DNA of 10,867 nucleotides from Lentisphaeria bacterium (GTDB lineage Bacteria > Verrucomicrobiota > Lentisphaeria > Oligosphaerales > Oligosphaeraceae): positions 1-10,867 of the forward strand of contig JAKSPA010000033.1 in assembly GCA_024405235.1 (NCBI GenBank), read 5' to 3'. This document shows positions 1 to 8,183 of the stretch, in pieces. A program made the position numbers and the translations under genes. Position 1 is the stretch's first letter, and the number at the start of each line of letters is the position of its first letter. A model generated the notes under the pieces. The model was given only the letters and a program-made list of their open reading frames with translations, was not told the origin of the DNA and did not search any database.

Positions 1-5
1 TTTTT

Positions 6-1016
6 ATGGCCGTTCTCGCGCTTCTTTGCGCAGTGTCAGCCTTTGGCGTGGACAAACTGGCGATTGCCGAACCAGTGGTCAAGGCAGGCGTGCTCAAGGA
101 CGAAGGCGATATGCTCTGGGGAATGCTTGAGGAGTTGGTCGCATCCGAAGCTGGCGACAAATACCTTCTCGTAAGCCGTGCGTCCTTGCAGCAGCTCATG
201 ACAGAAATCGGTCTGACCACGAGTTCCGATCTCGTGAATCTTAATTCCGTTCAGCGTGCGAAACTCGGGCAGTTGGAGACTGTGAAATACCTTCTGATTT
301 CCGAAATCGGAAAGTTCGGCACGAAGGTCAACTGCACCATGCGCCTGATGGATTCATCCACAGGCGTCATAGATCCAATGCGGACCGTCAATCTGCGCTG
401 CAAGGATCTGGACGAAGTGGGCGATCAGCTGGAATGGGCGGTAAAGAAACTCTTTTCCGACAAGAAGGCGCTTGAGCGCTCCGCTGTTTTGAGTTCGCTC
501 ATCACAGTGGCGAACGCTCCCGCATATCTTGGAAGCGATTTTGATGTGATTCTCGAAACCTGCCTTATCAACAACGGCATTTCCGTCCAGAATCTGAAAT
601 CCGTCAATTCGATTCTCTCCAAGAACGGCATCGCATCGCTTGATGCATGCGAACCAAAGACTTACGTTCAGATTGGACGTTTGCTTGAGGTCAAGAACCT
701 TCTGCGCACCACACTGGACCGTTTCGAGATTCTCGCGACTCCCTACAGCATTCCAGAGACTGGCGCCAGCGGCACGATCTACACAGGCGTCATGTCGGGC
801 AACATTCGTGTGGTCAGCACTTCCGACGGCGAGACGCTGGTTCTGCAGCCCTTTGAGACTCGCGTGGAGTTCAGACATCTCCCAGTGTCGATGACAATGG
901 GCTGGACGCCTGAAGATTACGGCAAATACATGATTCGTTCGTCCTTGGGCGAATCCATTCTGCCGGAACTCTTCCATGCACTTGCTGCAAAACAGCAGAC
1001 AAAGGATGCAGAGTAA
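6..1016 (+). CDS. Periplasmic protein with two tandem CsgG-like domains (5' end probably outside window)
   Basis: A secreted protein of the CsgG/LpoB-like fold family, probably acting in the periplasm. The visible N-terminus is a hydrophobic signal core (residues 1-14) without the usual basic start. The frame stays open to the window edge, so the true start is probably a few codons upstream; no ribosome binding site is visible in the five bases available. No good lipobox is present, so it is likely soluble after cleavage near residues 12-14. Residues 17-150 follow the CsgG pattern: a helix, then 'LLVSRASLQQLMTEIGL', then 'LGQLETVKYLLISEIGKFG' and a strand ending 'RLMDSSTGVI'. Residues about 160-330 repeat this order ('SVNSILSKNGI', 'IGRLLEVKNLL', 'RVVSTSDGETLVL'), which suggests an internal duplication. 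It lies 24 bases upstream of the COG3014-like lipoprotein gene. The family call is by pattern only; the exact role is unknown. Confidence 0.8.
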   Translation: MAVLALLCAVSAFGVDKLAIAEPVVKAGVLKDEGDMLWGMLEELVASEAGDKYLLVSRASLQQLMTEIGLTTSSDLVNLNSVQRAKLGQLETVKYLLISEIGKFGTKVNCTMRLMDSSTGVIDPMRTVNLRCKDLDEVGDQLEWAVKKLFSDKKALERSAVLSSLITVANAPAYLGSDFDVILETCLINNGISVQNLKSVNSILSKNGIASLDACEPKTYVQIGRLLEVKNLLRTTLDRFEILATPYSIPETGASGTIYTGVMSGNIRVVSTSDGETLVLQPFETRVEFRHLPVSMTMGWTPEDYGKYMIRSSLGESILPELFHALAAKQQTKDAE

Positions 1017-1040
1017 ACGAATTTGTCTGATGCTTTCTGA

Positions 1041-2495
1041 ATGGTTCGCCACCGCATAATCGTTTTTTATCTACCGCTGCTTCTTCTGGTCTGTAGTTGC
1101 TCTTCAATCGTGACTTCAGCCACGCAGAAGCAGCCGATGATGGATTGCTTCATTTCAGGCAATCCGTCTGCCGCATTGGAAATCGCCAGAAAGAAGCATC
1201 AAAGCACTGCGAATTCTGGCGATGAACTGGTGTGGTTGCTTGAATGCGGAAGTCTGGATTTCCTTTTGGGTAAATACGACGAAGCTCTTAACGATTTTCG
1301 CAGATGCGAAGAAGTGATAGAAGCATACGACGAACGCGCGCTTGTCAGTGTCAGAGACACTAGCGACGAGGCGCTGGCGGTTCTTTCCAATCAGAATGCC
1401 CTTCCGTATCGCGGATGGTGTCGCGATCGCATTGCCTTGGGTGTCTATAAGTCATTGGCCTATCTTGGCGTCGGCAACGAAGTCGCATTTCGTGCTCAAG
1501 TCAAGCGCCTGCGGGAAGAACACAACAAGATTCAGGAAGATTACCGAAAGTTTTTCGAAGAAGAGGACAAGCAGATAGAATCCTACCGCGAGAAGAACAG
1601 CGAGGCTTTCGACAAAGCGCATAATTCCGATTTCCTCACTGATGCACGAAATGCGGAATATGTCAATAGTCTTAAGGAAACGGAAAATGTCGCTCATCGC
1701 GGATACAGCAATTTTCTGAATCCGATTTCGATTTTCCTTTCTGGTGTGGCGCTTATGCGCGATGGTTCATGGGATAACGCGCGCATTGAATTCAATAGAC
1801 TTTTGCAGGCTTTGCCAGATAGTCTGAATGCCAAACGCTATTATGTGACCGCTCTGAAGAAATCCGGCCGCGCAGTTCCGCCTGAACTTTCGCAGGTGCA
1901 GCCTTTTGAGTTTCCCCTGGAACGCGACTGCGTGTATGTGATTTACGCGCATGATCTCTGTGCCTCGTTCAAGCAGATTGACATCTATTTCCCGCTGATG
2001 ATCGCATGGCCGATTTGCGAATTCCACTACTGTCTGATGCCCAATCTGACAGTTAGTGCCGATGGAAAGACGCAGGCGGTTACGGCGCTTGCGGACATGG
2101 ACGGCATTCTGGCGCAGGAATTCCGTGCTCGGATGCCTGGCCGTCTGACTCGCACGCTCATCAGCGCGCTTGTCAAAGAGGCTGGATACATCGCCACGAT
2201 CGAGGCTCTGCAACGCAACAATCGCGGCGGCGAGGCAGCCCTTGTGTCCATTGCCTACAGGGCGTATCAGGCGGTCTTCAATACGGCTGATACGAGAACT
2301 TGGCAGCTTTTGCCGAAGGGATACATGCTGACGCAGCTTCCGATGCCTTCGGATCGAATCCTGATATTGAACGGCGAGGCGACCGGCGGACAAGGCGTTC
2401 AGGTGAACATCCCTGACGGCTGCGGCTCCGCAATCGTCTATGTCAATGCAATGACACCTACGAATGTGGCATGTCAGGTGTTTCCGCTCAAGTGA
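1041..2495 (+). CDS. COG3014-like TPR lipoprotein
   Basis: A large outer-envelope lipoprotein. The start at 1041 gives a classic signal peptide (MVRHR, then a Leu-rich core) and a lipobox VCSC with Cys20 as the likely acylated residue, so I keep this start although no clear Shine-Dalgarno sequence precedes it. Residues about 35-145 and 225-275 look like TPR helices ('SLDFLLGKYDEALNDFRRCEEVIE', split over residues 71-94, and 'WDNARIEFNRLLQALPDS'). The stretch 'NALPYRGWCRDRIALGVYKSLAYLG' (119-143) resembles the conserved core of COG3014 proteins. Residues 150-220 are highly charged and probably coiled coil. Residues about 285-480 look beta-rich. COG3014 genes are known next to LpoB-type genes in other bacteria, as here. 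Biochemical function is not established for the family; a scaffold at the outer membrane is an inference. Confidence 0.78.
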   Translation: MVRHRIIVFYLPLLLLVCSCSSIVTSATQKQPMMDCFISGNPSAALEIARKKHQSTANSGDELVWLLECGSLDFLLGKYDEALNDFRRCEEVIEAYDERALVSVRDTSDEALAVLSNQNALPYRGWCRDRIALGVYKSLAYLGVGNEVAFRAQVKRLREEHNKIQEDYRKFFEEEDKQIESYREKNSEAFDKAHNSDFLTDARNAEYVNSLKETENVAHRGYSNFLNPISIFLSGVALMRDGSWDNARIEFNRLLQALPDSLNAKRYYVTALKKSGRAVPPELSQVQPFEFPLERDCVYVIYAHDLCASFKQIDIYFPLMIAWPICEFHYCLMPNLTVSADGKTQAVTALADMDGILAQEFRARMPGRLTRTLISALVKEAGYIATIEALQRNNRGGEAALVSIAYRAYQAVFNTADTRTWQLLPKGYMLTQLPMPSDRILILNGEATGGQGVQVNIPDGCGSAIVYVNAMTPTNVACQVFPLK

Positions 2496-2536
2496 CTTTT
2501 TAATTCAATAACCATAAATTAGAAAAAGGAAAAAAC

Positions 2537-3175
2537 ATGATGAAAAGCAACATGATGATTGCATTGCTGGCAGTGGCTATTCTGGCAGCAAGCTGTGCTA
2601 CTACGCAAATCTACGATCCCGAAACGCGAAACACGGGTATCCGCAACACGCGCACTGTGTCGGCGGAAGAGATGAAGACCGTTGCATACGAGGCAATCGA
2701 CGATGCATTGAACAATCCGCGCTTTAAGAGATACCTTCGTGAATATCAGGTGAACAAGCAGACTGCTGAGGCACGGCCTGTGTTGAAACTCGCTCAGTGC
2801 GTCAATGATACCGATGATCCGGATTTGAACGTCGATCAGTTGACCGACCTTCTGAACGAGGCTCTTTTCAATGCGGATGTGGTTGACATCACTCTTGCAG
2901 AAGGCAATGATAGAACTGATTCCATCGGCAATTCGCGCCTGAATGCCTTTGATCCGAATTTTGATCAGAGCACGGTTGCTCAGCAGGGGACTCTGATTGC
3001 GGCTAATTTGGTCATGCGTCCAAAGGTGATTTCAAACACGACACAAGACGGTAGCACCAAAGATGTCGTCAGAACCTTCACTGTTGACATAGCAGACGTT
3101 ACGACTGGCCAGCTTATCTGGAGATACACTCGCCAGCTTGGTTTCATCAAGAAACGTGCAGGATTTGGCATGTAA
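2537..3175 (+). CDS. LpoB-like lipoprotein (penicillin-binding protein activator family, COG3417)
   Basis: A small lipoprotein of the LpoB/CsgG-like family. The start at 2537 is supported by AAGGA at 2526-2530 with six bases of spacing. The signal peptide ends in AASC, so Cys20 is the predicted lipid anchor. After a short linker (21-40), a helix carries 'EEMKTVAYEAIDDAL', then a strand 'RPVLKLAQCVNDTDD' (80-94), 'LTDLLNEALFNADVVDIT' (102-119) and a C-terminal 'FTVDIADVTTGQLIWRYTRQ' (181-200). This is the LpoB order (target-site strand, helix, VRLVDVKTGEIVW-like strand). In E. coli LpoB reaches through peptidoglycan to activate PBP1b. Here the linker before the fold is short, so the same reach is uncertain. 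Next to a Tad locus it might help wall remodelling for the secretin; that is inference. Family call fairly secure, partner unknown. Confidence 0.82.
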   Translation: MMKSNMMIALLAVAILAASCATTQIYDPETRNTGIRNTRTVSAEEMKTVAYEAIDDALNNPRFKRYLREYQVNKQTAEARPVLKLAQCVNDTDDPDLNVDQLTDLLNEALFNADVVDITLAEGNDRTDSIGNSRLNAFDPNFDQSTVAQQGTLIAANLVMRPKVISNTTQDGSTKDVVRTFTVDIADVTTGQLIWRYTRQLGFIKKRAGFGM

Positions 3176-3197
3176 TTCATAGTGTTACAGGAGCAAA

Positions 3198-3953
3198 ATG
3201 AAAAACATCATTCCATTGATTGTGGCGGTTGTTCTGGGGCTTTTGGCGGTTTTTGCCGTAAGTCGCACCATTTCGGGAAAGGTTGACAATTCCGAACAGC
3301 GCGTGGAGGTAGTCGCCGCTTCGCGCATGTTGGAACCAGGCGAAGCGCTTTCAGAGGGCTTCATCAATCCACGTTCGGTTGCCGTTTCATCGCTGCCCAA
3401 ACAGCATATCAAGTGGGCGAACAGGAACATGGTCATTGGTCAGAAACTGGTTCATTCCGTCGCGAAGGGAGACTATGTCCTCCTCTCTGATGTCGGCGGC
3501 GTGACCATGAGCAAGGGCAATATCATCGGCGATGGCGAGTGGGGCGTTCCAGTGGCGTTCGCGGACAGCACGCTGGTGAAGATGCTGCAGCCTGGCGATG
3601 AAATTGCGATTGTAGGCACATATCGTCTGCAGGAGCAGGTGAAGAAGGGCAAGGATGTCGATGCTGGAACAGATGTGATACAGCGCAATGTCACTACCGT
3701 CATCTTCCCGCGCGTCCGTATTCTGGAACTCACCGGCAATGGCGTTCTTCTTTCTTTGCCGCCTCAGCAGGCTTTGGCGCTGACAGCCATCCAGCAGCAG
3801 GCGGATCTGTTCCCGCTTTTGCGCAAGACCAACGATACTAAGGCGATGAACCGAATGGACGGTGGTATCTACGAAGATCGTACTCTAACCGAACTCGCCG
3901 AAGGCCTGAATCAGATTCAGATTCCTGCTGTTCCCTCTGAAATAAAGGAGTAA
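3198..3953 (+). CDS. cpaB: Flp pilus assembly protein CpaB/RcpC (SAF domain)
   Basis: The periplasmic CpaB/RcpC component of Tad pili, which is thought to associate with the secretin and may contact peptidoglycan. The start follows AGGAG at 3189-3193. Residues 5-22 form one N-terminal membrane anchor. A SAF domain spans about 36-98 ('VEVVAASRMLEPGEALSEGF' followed by 'IGQKLVHSVAKGDYVLLSDV'). The RcpC/CpaB segment follows at 115-205: 'GVPVAFADSTLVKMLQPGDE' matches the family's allowed-value/PGD motif, and 'VLLSLPPQQALALTAIQQQA' matches its C-terminal helix. Length (251 residues) is normal for the family. It sits 22 bases after the LpoB-like gene and 7 bases before the secretin gene, the standard cpaB-cpaC order. 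No unusual residues seen. Confidence 0.93.
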   Translation: MKNIIPLIVAVVLGLLAVFAVSRTISGKVDNSEQRVEVVAASRMLEPGEALSEGFINPRSVAVSSLPKQHIKWANRNMVIGQKLVHSVAKGDYVLLSDVGGVTMSKGNIIGDGEWGVPVAFADSTLVKMLQPGDEIAIVGTYRLQEQVKKGKDVDAGTDVIQRNVTTVIFPRVRILELTGNGVLLSLPPQQALALTAIQQQADLFPLLRKTNDTKAMNRMDGGIYEDRTLTELAEGLNQIQIPAVPSEIKE

Positions 3954-3960
3954 TAGGACC

Positions 3961-5475
3961 ATGAAAGCAAAAACACTACTTATCAGTCTTTTTCTGGGCG
4001 TTTTGGCTGTTTTCGGCGCAGAACAGGAGAAATTCAGTCTGACTGTCGGTGCAGTCAAAGTGATTGAACTGCCGTTTGCTTTGGAATCCTATCGCGTGAG
4101 TTCCAAGGGCAAAGTCACTGTCGAAGAGGTCAACAAGCAGCAGTTGCGCATCGTCGGCGTTGCAGTCGGCGAATGCAATCTGACGGTTTCCGGTGCAGGA
4201 GTCAGTGTTGACTACAGCATTTCCGTCAAGGGCAACATCGGCAATGTCATGAAGCGTCTCCGCACGGATTTGGAGAATCTTCCCGAATTGGATATATCCA
4301 TCAACCAGGACTACATCGTAATCAAGGGCACTGTCAGCAATCCTGCAAATTGGACGCTTCTGCAGAAGGTTCTGCCGCTGTACGGTGACAGCGTTCATTC
4401 ATTTGCGGTCTTCCGTCCCACGCCGGAGACTCTCCTCAATCTCAAGAAGATGCTGATAGACGAAGGCTTCGAATTCGTCGCTGAGGGCCAGAAGGCCGAA
4501 CTCGGTCAGCTTGACATGAAGCTTCAGCCTGAGGCGTTTGTTCTCAGCGGTGAACTCTGCAGCCAGGAGGCCATCGGCAAGGTCCAGCAGATTCTGAGCA
4601 CGCAGACATGGTTGGACTGCAGTGGCACGAATCCCTCCGCAGACAGCGGCAAGATTCGCGGCATCATCAATCTGAGCGTAGTTCAGACGCAGCTCTGCGT
4701 GGACATCGTCTATGTCGCAGTCAACGAATCGGATGCACGCAATGTCGGAACTGGCGCTCCTGAGATGAACATGGGCATCAACTGGCTCTACGATGCAATC
4801 GCAGGACGCAAGAACGGTGATGCAAGCATCACTTTCGGCGCGAACATGCAGCGCACGGTATCCTTCCTTGCGCAGAATGGCATCAGCCGCACCTACAACG
4901 CAGGCTATGTCAGCTTTACCAACCATGATGAAAAGGGCGGTTCGCTTCACACTGGCGGCACGGTCTCCGTGAAGGTCTCCGGCAATGACAACGGCAGCCT
5001 CCAGGACATTGACTACGGTCTGACCATCAAGGTCAAGGGCGGTCTGGTTTCTCCCAACCGCGTCAAACTTGATCTGGATCTGACAAACACCTCCGCTATC
5101 ACTGGCACAGGCGATGCGTACACCCGCAGCTCCGATTCCACGAGCCAGGTGGTCTACTGCGATCTCGACAAGACTTTGGTTCTGGCAGGTTCCAAGAAGA
5201 TCGGACAGGACGTGCAGAACTCTGGTCTGCCGATTCTTCGCAACACGCCAGTTCTGAAATGGTTCGTCGCCAAAGACGGCAATTCGCAGAACGACACTCG
5301 TCTTGTGATTCTTGTCTGCCCGCGCCTTGCAGGACAGAACAGCGATGTCCAGATTGACATTCCGCTGGAATCTGATGCGGACGAAATCTATGGCACTGGC
5401 ACGACAGATCTGCGCGAGAAGAAGGCGAAAGAGGACGCCGCCAAGCCTTGGTACAAGCGTTGGTTCGGAATCTAG
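3961..5475 (+). CDS. cpaC: Tad/Flp pilus outer-membrane secretin CpaC/RcpA
   Basis: The secretin that forms the outer-membrane channel through which the Flp pilus or secreted product passes. AAGGAG at 3945-3950 and AGGA at 3955-3958 precede the start. Residues 1-20 are a cleavable signal peptide ending AVFGA, without a lipobox. Residues 22-90 fit the N-terminal secretin domain of CpaC, and 92-150 plus about 155-220 look like two BON-like modules ('QDYIVIKGTVSNPANW', 'PEAFVLSGELCSQEAIGKVQ'). The beta-barrel part covers about 232-455 and holds the secretin signature: 'DLDKTLVLAGSKK' (401-413), then 'GLPILRNTPVLKWFV' (422-436), matching the G-x-P-x-L-x-x-x-P-x-L-x-x-x-F pattern, and 'RLVILVCPRL' (447-456). 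A tail ending KPWYKRWFGI could be a contact site for a pilotin, which is speculation. The family call is firm. Confidence 0.93.
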   Translation: MKAKTLLISLFLGVLAVFGAEQEKFSLTVGAVKVIELPFALESYRVSSKGKVTVEEVNKQQLRIVGVAVGECNLTVSGAGVSVDYSISVKGNIGNVMKRLRTDLENLPELDISINQDYIVIKGTVSNPANWTLLQKVLPLYGDSVHSFAVFRPTPETLLNLKKMLIDEGFEFVAEGQKAELGQLDMKLQPEAFVLSGELCSQEAIGKVQQILSTQTWLDCSGTNPSADSGKIRGIINLSVVQTQLCVDIVYVAVNESDARNVGTGAPEMNMGINWLYDAIAGRKNGDASITFGANMQRTVSFLAQNGISRTYNAGYVSFTNHDEKGGSLHTGGTVSVKVSGNDNGSLQDIDYGLTIKVKGGLVSPNRVKLDLDLTNTSAITGTGDAYTRSSDSTSQVVYCDLDKTLVLAGSKKIGQDVQNSGLPILRNTPVLKWFVAKDGNSQNDTRLVILVCPRLAGQNSDVQIDIPLESDADEIYGTGTTDLREKKAKEDAAKPWYKRWFGI

Positions 5476-5490
5476 GCGTCAATGAAAGAA

Positions 5491-5522
5491 TCGGAACCGT
5501 CTCCATGCCGAGGCGGTTCCGA
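5491..5522 (+). terminator. Perfect hairpin between secretin and ATPase genes (attenuator, processing site or weak terminator)
   Basis: TCGGAACCG (5491-5499) pairs exactly with CGGTTCCGA (5514-5522). The stem extends inward by one G-T wobble and three more pairs (5500-5503 with 5510-5513), giving about 13 base pairs with a six-base loop at 5504-5509. It begins 16 bases after the secretin stop codon. No strong T-run follows on the + strand (ATTTCGC), so it is a poor textbook terminator; on the other strand the flank is somewhat T-rich (TTCTTTCATT). It may act as partial attenuator or as an RNA stability/processing element separating secretin from motor-gene expression. The structure is seen directly; its role is inferred. 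Confidence 0.45.
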
Positions 5523-5576
5523 ATTTCGCTTGCCGAAAATACAGTTTCGCCACCATGAAGCAAAAGGGATAAACGG

Positions 5577-7292
5577 ATGCTGAAAATCGTAATCAATGAC
5601 GAGAGCGGGAATGCCTACGGTGTTCAAGAGATACCGGAAGGCGATCTCTCTTTGACGATCGGACGACATTCCGAGTGCGATGTCGTGTTGGCGGGAGGCG
5701 GTGTCTCCAGACATCACGCGCGTCTTCATGTTCTTGGCGGAACGGCATTTGTCGAAGATATAGGAAGCTCTGCTGGAACTTTCGTTGACGACGTGCAGGT
5801 CACCGAAATGACGGAAGTGCCCCTTGAATCCGTGTTGACGATCGGCGCCTACCGCCTGACGATCACGGACAAGGATGCCGCCGTCTCGGAATCTCCCGCT
5901 TCCGATGTCGCTGTCGAAGAGGTTGCGCCTGTCGTGCATGAAGTCTCTGCTCCAGCTCCTATTCCAGAGGTGAACAACTTTCTTGACGAGTTCAAGAACG
6001 CGTCGGTTCTCTGCTCTCCTGAAATCATGACGCTCAAGCGGTCGCTTCATGAAGACGTTCTTGAGAAGCTGAATTTGACGGAAGACGCTTTGAAGGACAC
6101 GGCGAACGATGAAATGCTTGACAAGGTCGGTCGCGCCTTGGATGCAGTTCTGCGCGAACGGCGTCATGAGACTCCTCACAACATTCCTCTTGAATTGTTC
6201 CGCCAGGCGCTTATGGACGAATTGGTGGGCTACGGACCGATTTCACCGCTTCTGCGTTCTCCCAGAATCTCTGAAATCATGATCAACGGTCCTGACATGG
6301 TTTTCGTTGAAAGTTCTGGAAAACTCTTTGAGAGCGGTGTGCGCTTCTTCAACGAACAGCATCTTATGTCGATCATCCAGCGCATCGTCGAACCGTTGGG
6401 GCGTCACGTGGACGATGCGTCGCCCATGGTTGACGCGCGTCTGCCTGACGGCTCGCGCGTCAATGCAATCATCCCTCCATTGGCTCTTCATGGCGCTTCT
6501 GTGACAATTCGTAAATTCGCGGACAAAAAGCTTACAACCGACGATTTGATCAAATTCGGAAGCATGACGAAAGAGATGGCGCTTTTCCTGGAAGAGGCCG
6601 TCAAATCCCGTCAGAACATTCTGGTTTCGGGCGGCACAGGGTCAGGTAAGACGACGCTGCTGAATGTGCTGTCGCAGTTCATTCCGCAGGGTGAGCGCGT
6701 GGTGACGGTTGAGGATTCGGCGGAATTGAAGCTTTCGCATCGCAATCTGGTCGCATTGGAAGCGCGTCCCGCAAACATCGAAGGCAAGGGCCGTGTGTCC
6801 ATCAGAGACCTTGTGGTGAATACTCTCCGTATGCGTCCTGACCGAATCATCGTAGGAGAGTGCCGTGGCGCTGAGGCGCTGGACATGCTTCAGGCGATGA
6901 ACACGGGCCACGACGGCTCGCTTACGACAGCCCACGCCAACAATCCGCGAGACGCGTTGACTCGCCTTGAGAACATGGTCATGATGGCGGGATTCGAACT
7001 GCCTTCAAAGGCGATTCGCGAACAGATCGCCTCCGCTTTGGATCTGATTGTTCAGCAGACTCGTCTGCCTGATGGTTCGAGAAAAATTGTTCAGATTTCA
7101 GAAGTCACTGGGCGCGAGGGTGATGTGATTCTGCTTCAGGATATCTTCACCTTTGAGCAGGAGGGCATGGACAAAGACGGCAAAGTCGTCGGACACCATA
7201 CCGCAACTGGCAACATCCCATACTTTGTGGACGAACTTCGCAAGACTGGTCGTCTGAAGCTGGATATGTCCGTCTTTGTTCCAAAGAACTGA
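5577..7292 (+). CDS. cpaF: FHA-domain CpaF/TadA secretion ATPase
   Basis: The hexameric motor ATPase of the Tad pilus, acting at the inner face of the inner membrane, here with an N-terminal FHA domain. GGGA at 5566-5569 supports the start. FHA residues: Gly29-Arg30, Ser44-Arg45-His46-His47, and 'GSSAGTFV' (63-70), in which the usual Asn is Ala66; the phosphate-binding Arg and Ser are kept. A Pro/Ala/acidic linker (100-135) leads to the CpaF N-terminal helices (145-220). The ATPase has Walker A GGTGSGKT (352-359), Asp box TVEDSAELKL (377-386), Walker B region RIIVGE (423-428) and His box 'TGHDGSLTTAHAN' (443-455). The C-terminal 'GDVILLQDIFTFEQEG' (515-530) and 'GKVVGHHTATGNIPYF' (535-550) are typical of CpaF/TadA. 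All catalytic motifs look intact. It is followed by tadB after 18 bases. No tadZ/cpaE precedes it. Confidence 0.95.
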   Translation: MLKIVINDESGNAYGVQEIPEGDLSLTIGRHSECDVVLAGGGVSRHHARLHVLGGTAFVEDIGSSAGTFVDDVQVTEMTEVPLESVLTIGAYRLTITDKDAAVSESPASDVAVEEVAPVVHEVSAPAPIPEVNNFLDEFKNASVLCSPEIMTLKRSLHEDVLEKLNLTEDALKDTANDEMLDKVGRALDAVLRERRHETPHNIPLELFRQALMDELVGYGPISPLLRSPRISEIMINGPDMVFVESSGKLFESGVRFFNEQHLMSIIQRIVEPLGRHVDDASPMVDARLPDGSRVNAIIPPLALHGASVTIRKFADKKLTTDDLIKFGSMTKEMALFLEEAVKSRQNILVSGGTGSGKTTLLNVLSQFIPQGERVVTVEDSAELKLSHRNLVALEARPANIEGKGRVSIRDLVVNTLRMRPDRIIVGECRGAEALDMLQAMNTGHDGSLTTAHANNPRDALTRLENMVMMAGFELPSKAIREQIASALDLIVQQTRLPDGSRKIVQISEVTGREGDVILLQDIFTFEQEGMDKDGKVVGHHTATGNIPYFVDELRKTGRLKLDMSVFVPKN

Positions 7293-7310
7293 TTTTCGGG
7301 AGTACGAAAA

Positions 7311-8180
7311 ATGGACATGAAGGACTTTATGAATTACGCGCTGGTTTTCGGCGCAGTGACATTGGGAGTATTTCTCATTGTCGCCACGTTGTACAAAGTC
7401 TCGCTCGAACGTCTTGAAAAAAGTCATAGTGCCGACGAGGAACTAAAGCACTTCGTCACCATGCCGCGTCTTGTTTCCATGCGTTTTTCCGGCGCGTTGA
7501 TACTTGGCGTCGGAATGATGACGATTCTGCTTGTGGCAGGCGTGATTAATCCAGGCATATACATTCCTGTTTCTGTAGCTTTCTCTGTGATTGGCTTGAT
7601 GGCGCCGCTCTTCTACTTCCGCTGGAAGGCGATGCAGCGCAAAGAGCTCTTCGAGGCGAAACTGCTGGACTTCACAATGGGACTGGCCAGCGGCATGCGC
7701 TCGGGCCTTGGACTTCCTCAGGCCTTGGAGGCGACCGCCAAGCGCATAGGCGATCCGATGCAGGAGGAACTGCAGACCGTCCTTCGCGAATATCGCTTCG
7801 GCATGGAGCTGGCCGATGCCCTTCAGCGCTTGAATCAGCGCATGCCAAGCGAGGACATGAATCTTCTTGTCACGACGATCAAATTGACAGCCAAGACAGG
7901 CGGCAGTCTCGTGGAGGTAATGGACAAGATGGTCGATATGATAAGAAGCCGTCGCGAATTTCAGGAGCGTCTGAAGAACATGACCGCGCAGGGAAAATTC
8001 GAAGCGATAGCCATGTCCTGCGCTCCTGTCGCCGCGTTCATTCTGCTCTATGTCATCGATCCGGCATTGATGAAGCCTATGGTCACGACGGGCATGGGAT
8101 GGTGCGGCATCGGAATTGTTGCTGTCATGGTCAGCATCGGTTATTTTGTCATCAAGAAGATTGTGACGATTGAGGTATAA
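7311..8180 (+). CDS. tadB: Tad inner-membrane platform protein TadB (T2SSF domain)
   Basis: One of two paired platform proteins that couple the CpaF motor to pilus assembly in the inner membrane. The start at 7311 follows GGGAG (7298-7302) with eight bases of spacing. Membrane segments are visible at about 7-27, 59-79, 84-104, 231-250 and 260-282. The cytoplasmic T2SSF domain covers about 115-235, with 'LLDFTMGLASGMRSGLGLPQ' (118-137) and 'LLVTTIKLTAKTGGSLVEVM' (185-204) matching the TadB/GspF helical core, including the T-G-G-S-L turn. At 289 residues it is close to family size. It sits directly before tadC with three bases between them, so the two are almost certainly co-translated. The TadB rather than TadC assignment rests on gene order and on the T-G-G-S-L motif. 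Confidence 0.93.
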   Translation: MDMKDFMNYALVFGAVTLGVFLIVATLYKVSLERLEKSHSADEELKHFVTMPRLVSMRFSGALILGVGMMTILLVAGVINPGIYIPVSVAFSVIGLMAPLFYFRWKAMQRKELFEAKLLDFTMGLASGMRSGLGLPQALEATAKRIGDPMQEELQTVLREYRFGMELADALQRLNQRMPSEDMNLLVTTIKLTAKTGGSLVEVMDKMVDMIRSRREFQERLKNMTAQGKFEAIAMSCAPVAAFILLYVIDPALMKPMVTTGMGWCGIGIVAVMVSIGYFVIKKIVTIEV

Positions 8181-8183
8181 ATC

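Noticed and set aside
1767..2393. Long open frame on the minus strand opposite the COG3014-like gene, and similar ones opposite the other genes (for example 354-1052, 4399-4950, 5472-6179, 8223-8873, 9305-9937)
   Set aside because: All lie opposite well-supported genes, their translations show no domain or signal pattern, and the one opposite the Pro/Ala repeats is low-complexity. They are by-products of codon use on the + strand.
2492..2520. Possible promoter before the LpoB-like gene (GTGACT, 17 bases, TAAATT)
   Set aside because: Both boxes match only four of six bases, and the predicted transcript start would fall inside the ribosome binding site at 2526-2530, so it is not convincing.
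5555..5572. Five-codon open frame (MKQKG) just upstream of the FHA-ATPase gene
   Set aside because: No ribosome binding site of its own and no feature of a leader peptide; it overlaps the ribosome binding region of the real gene.
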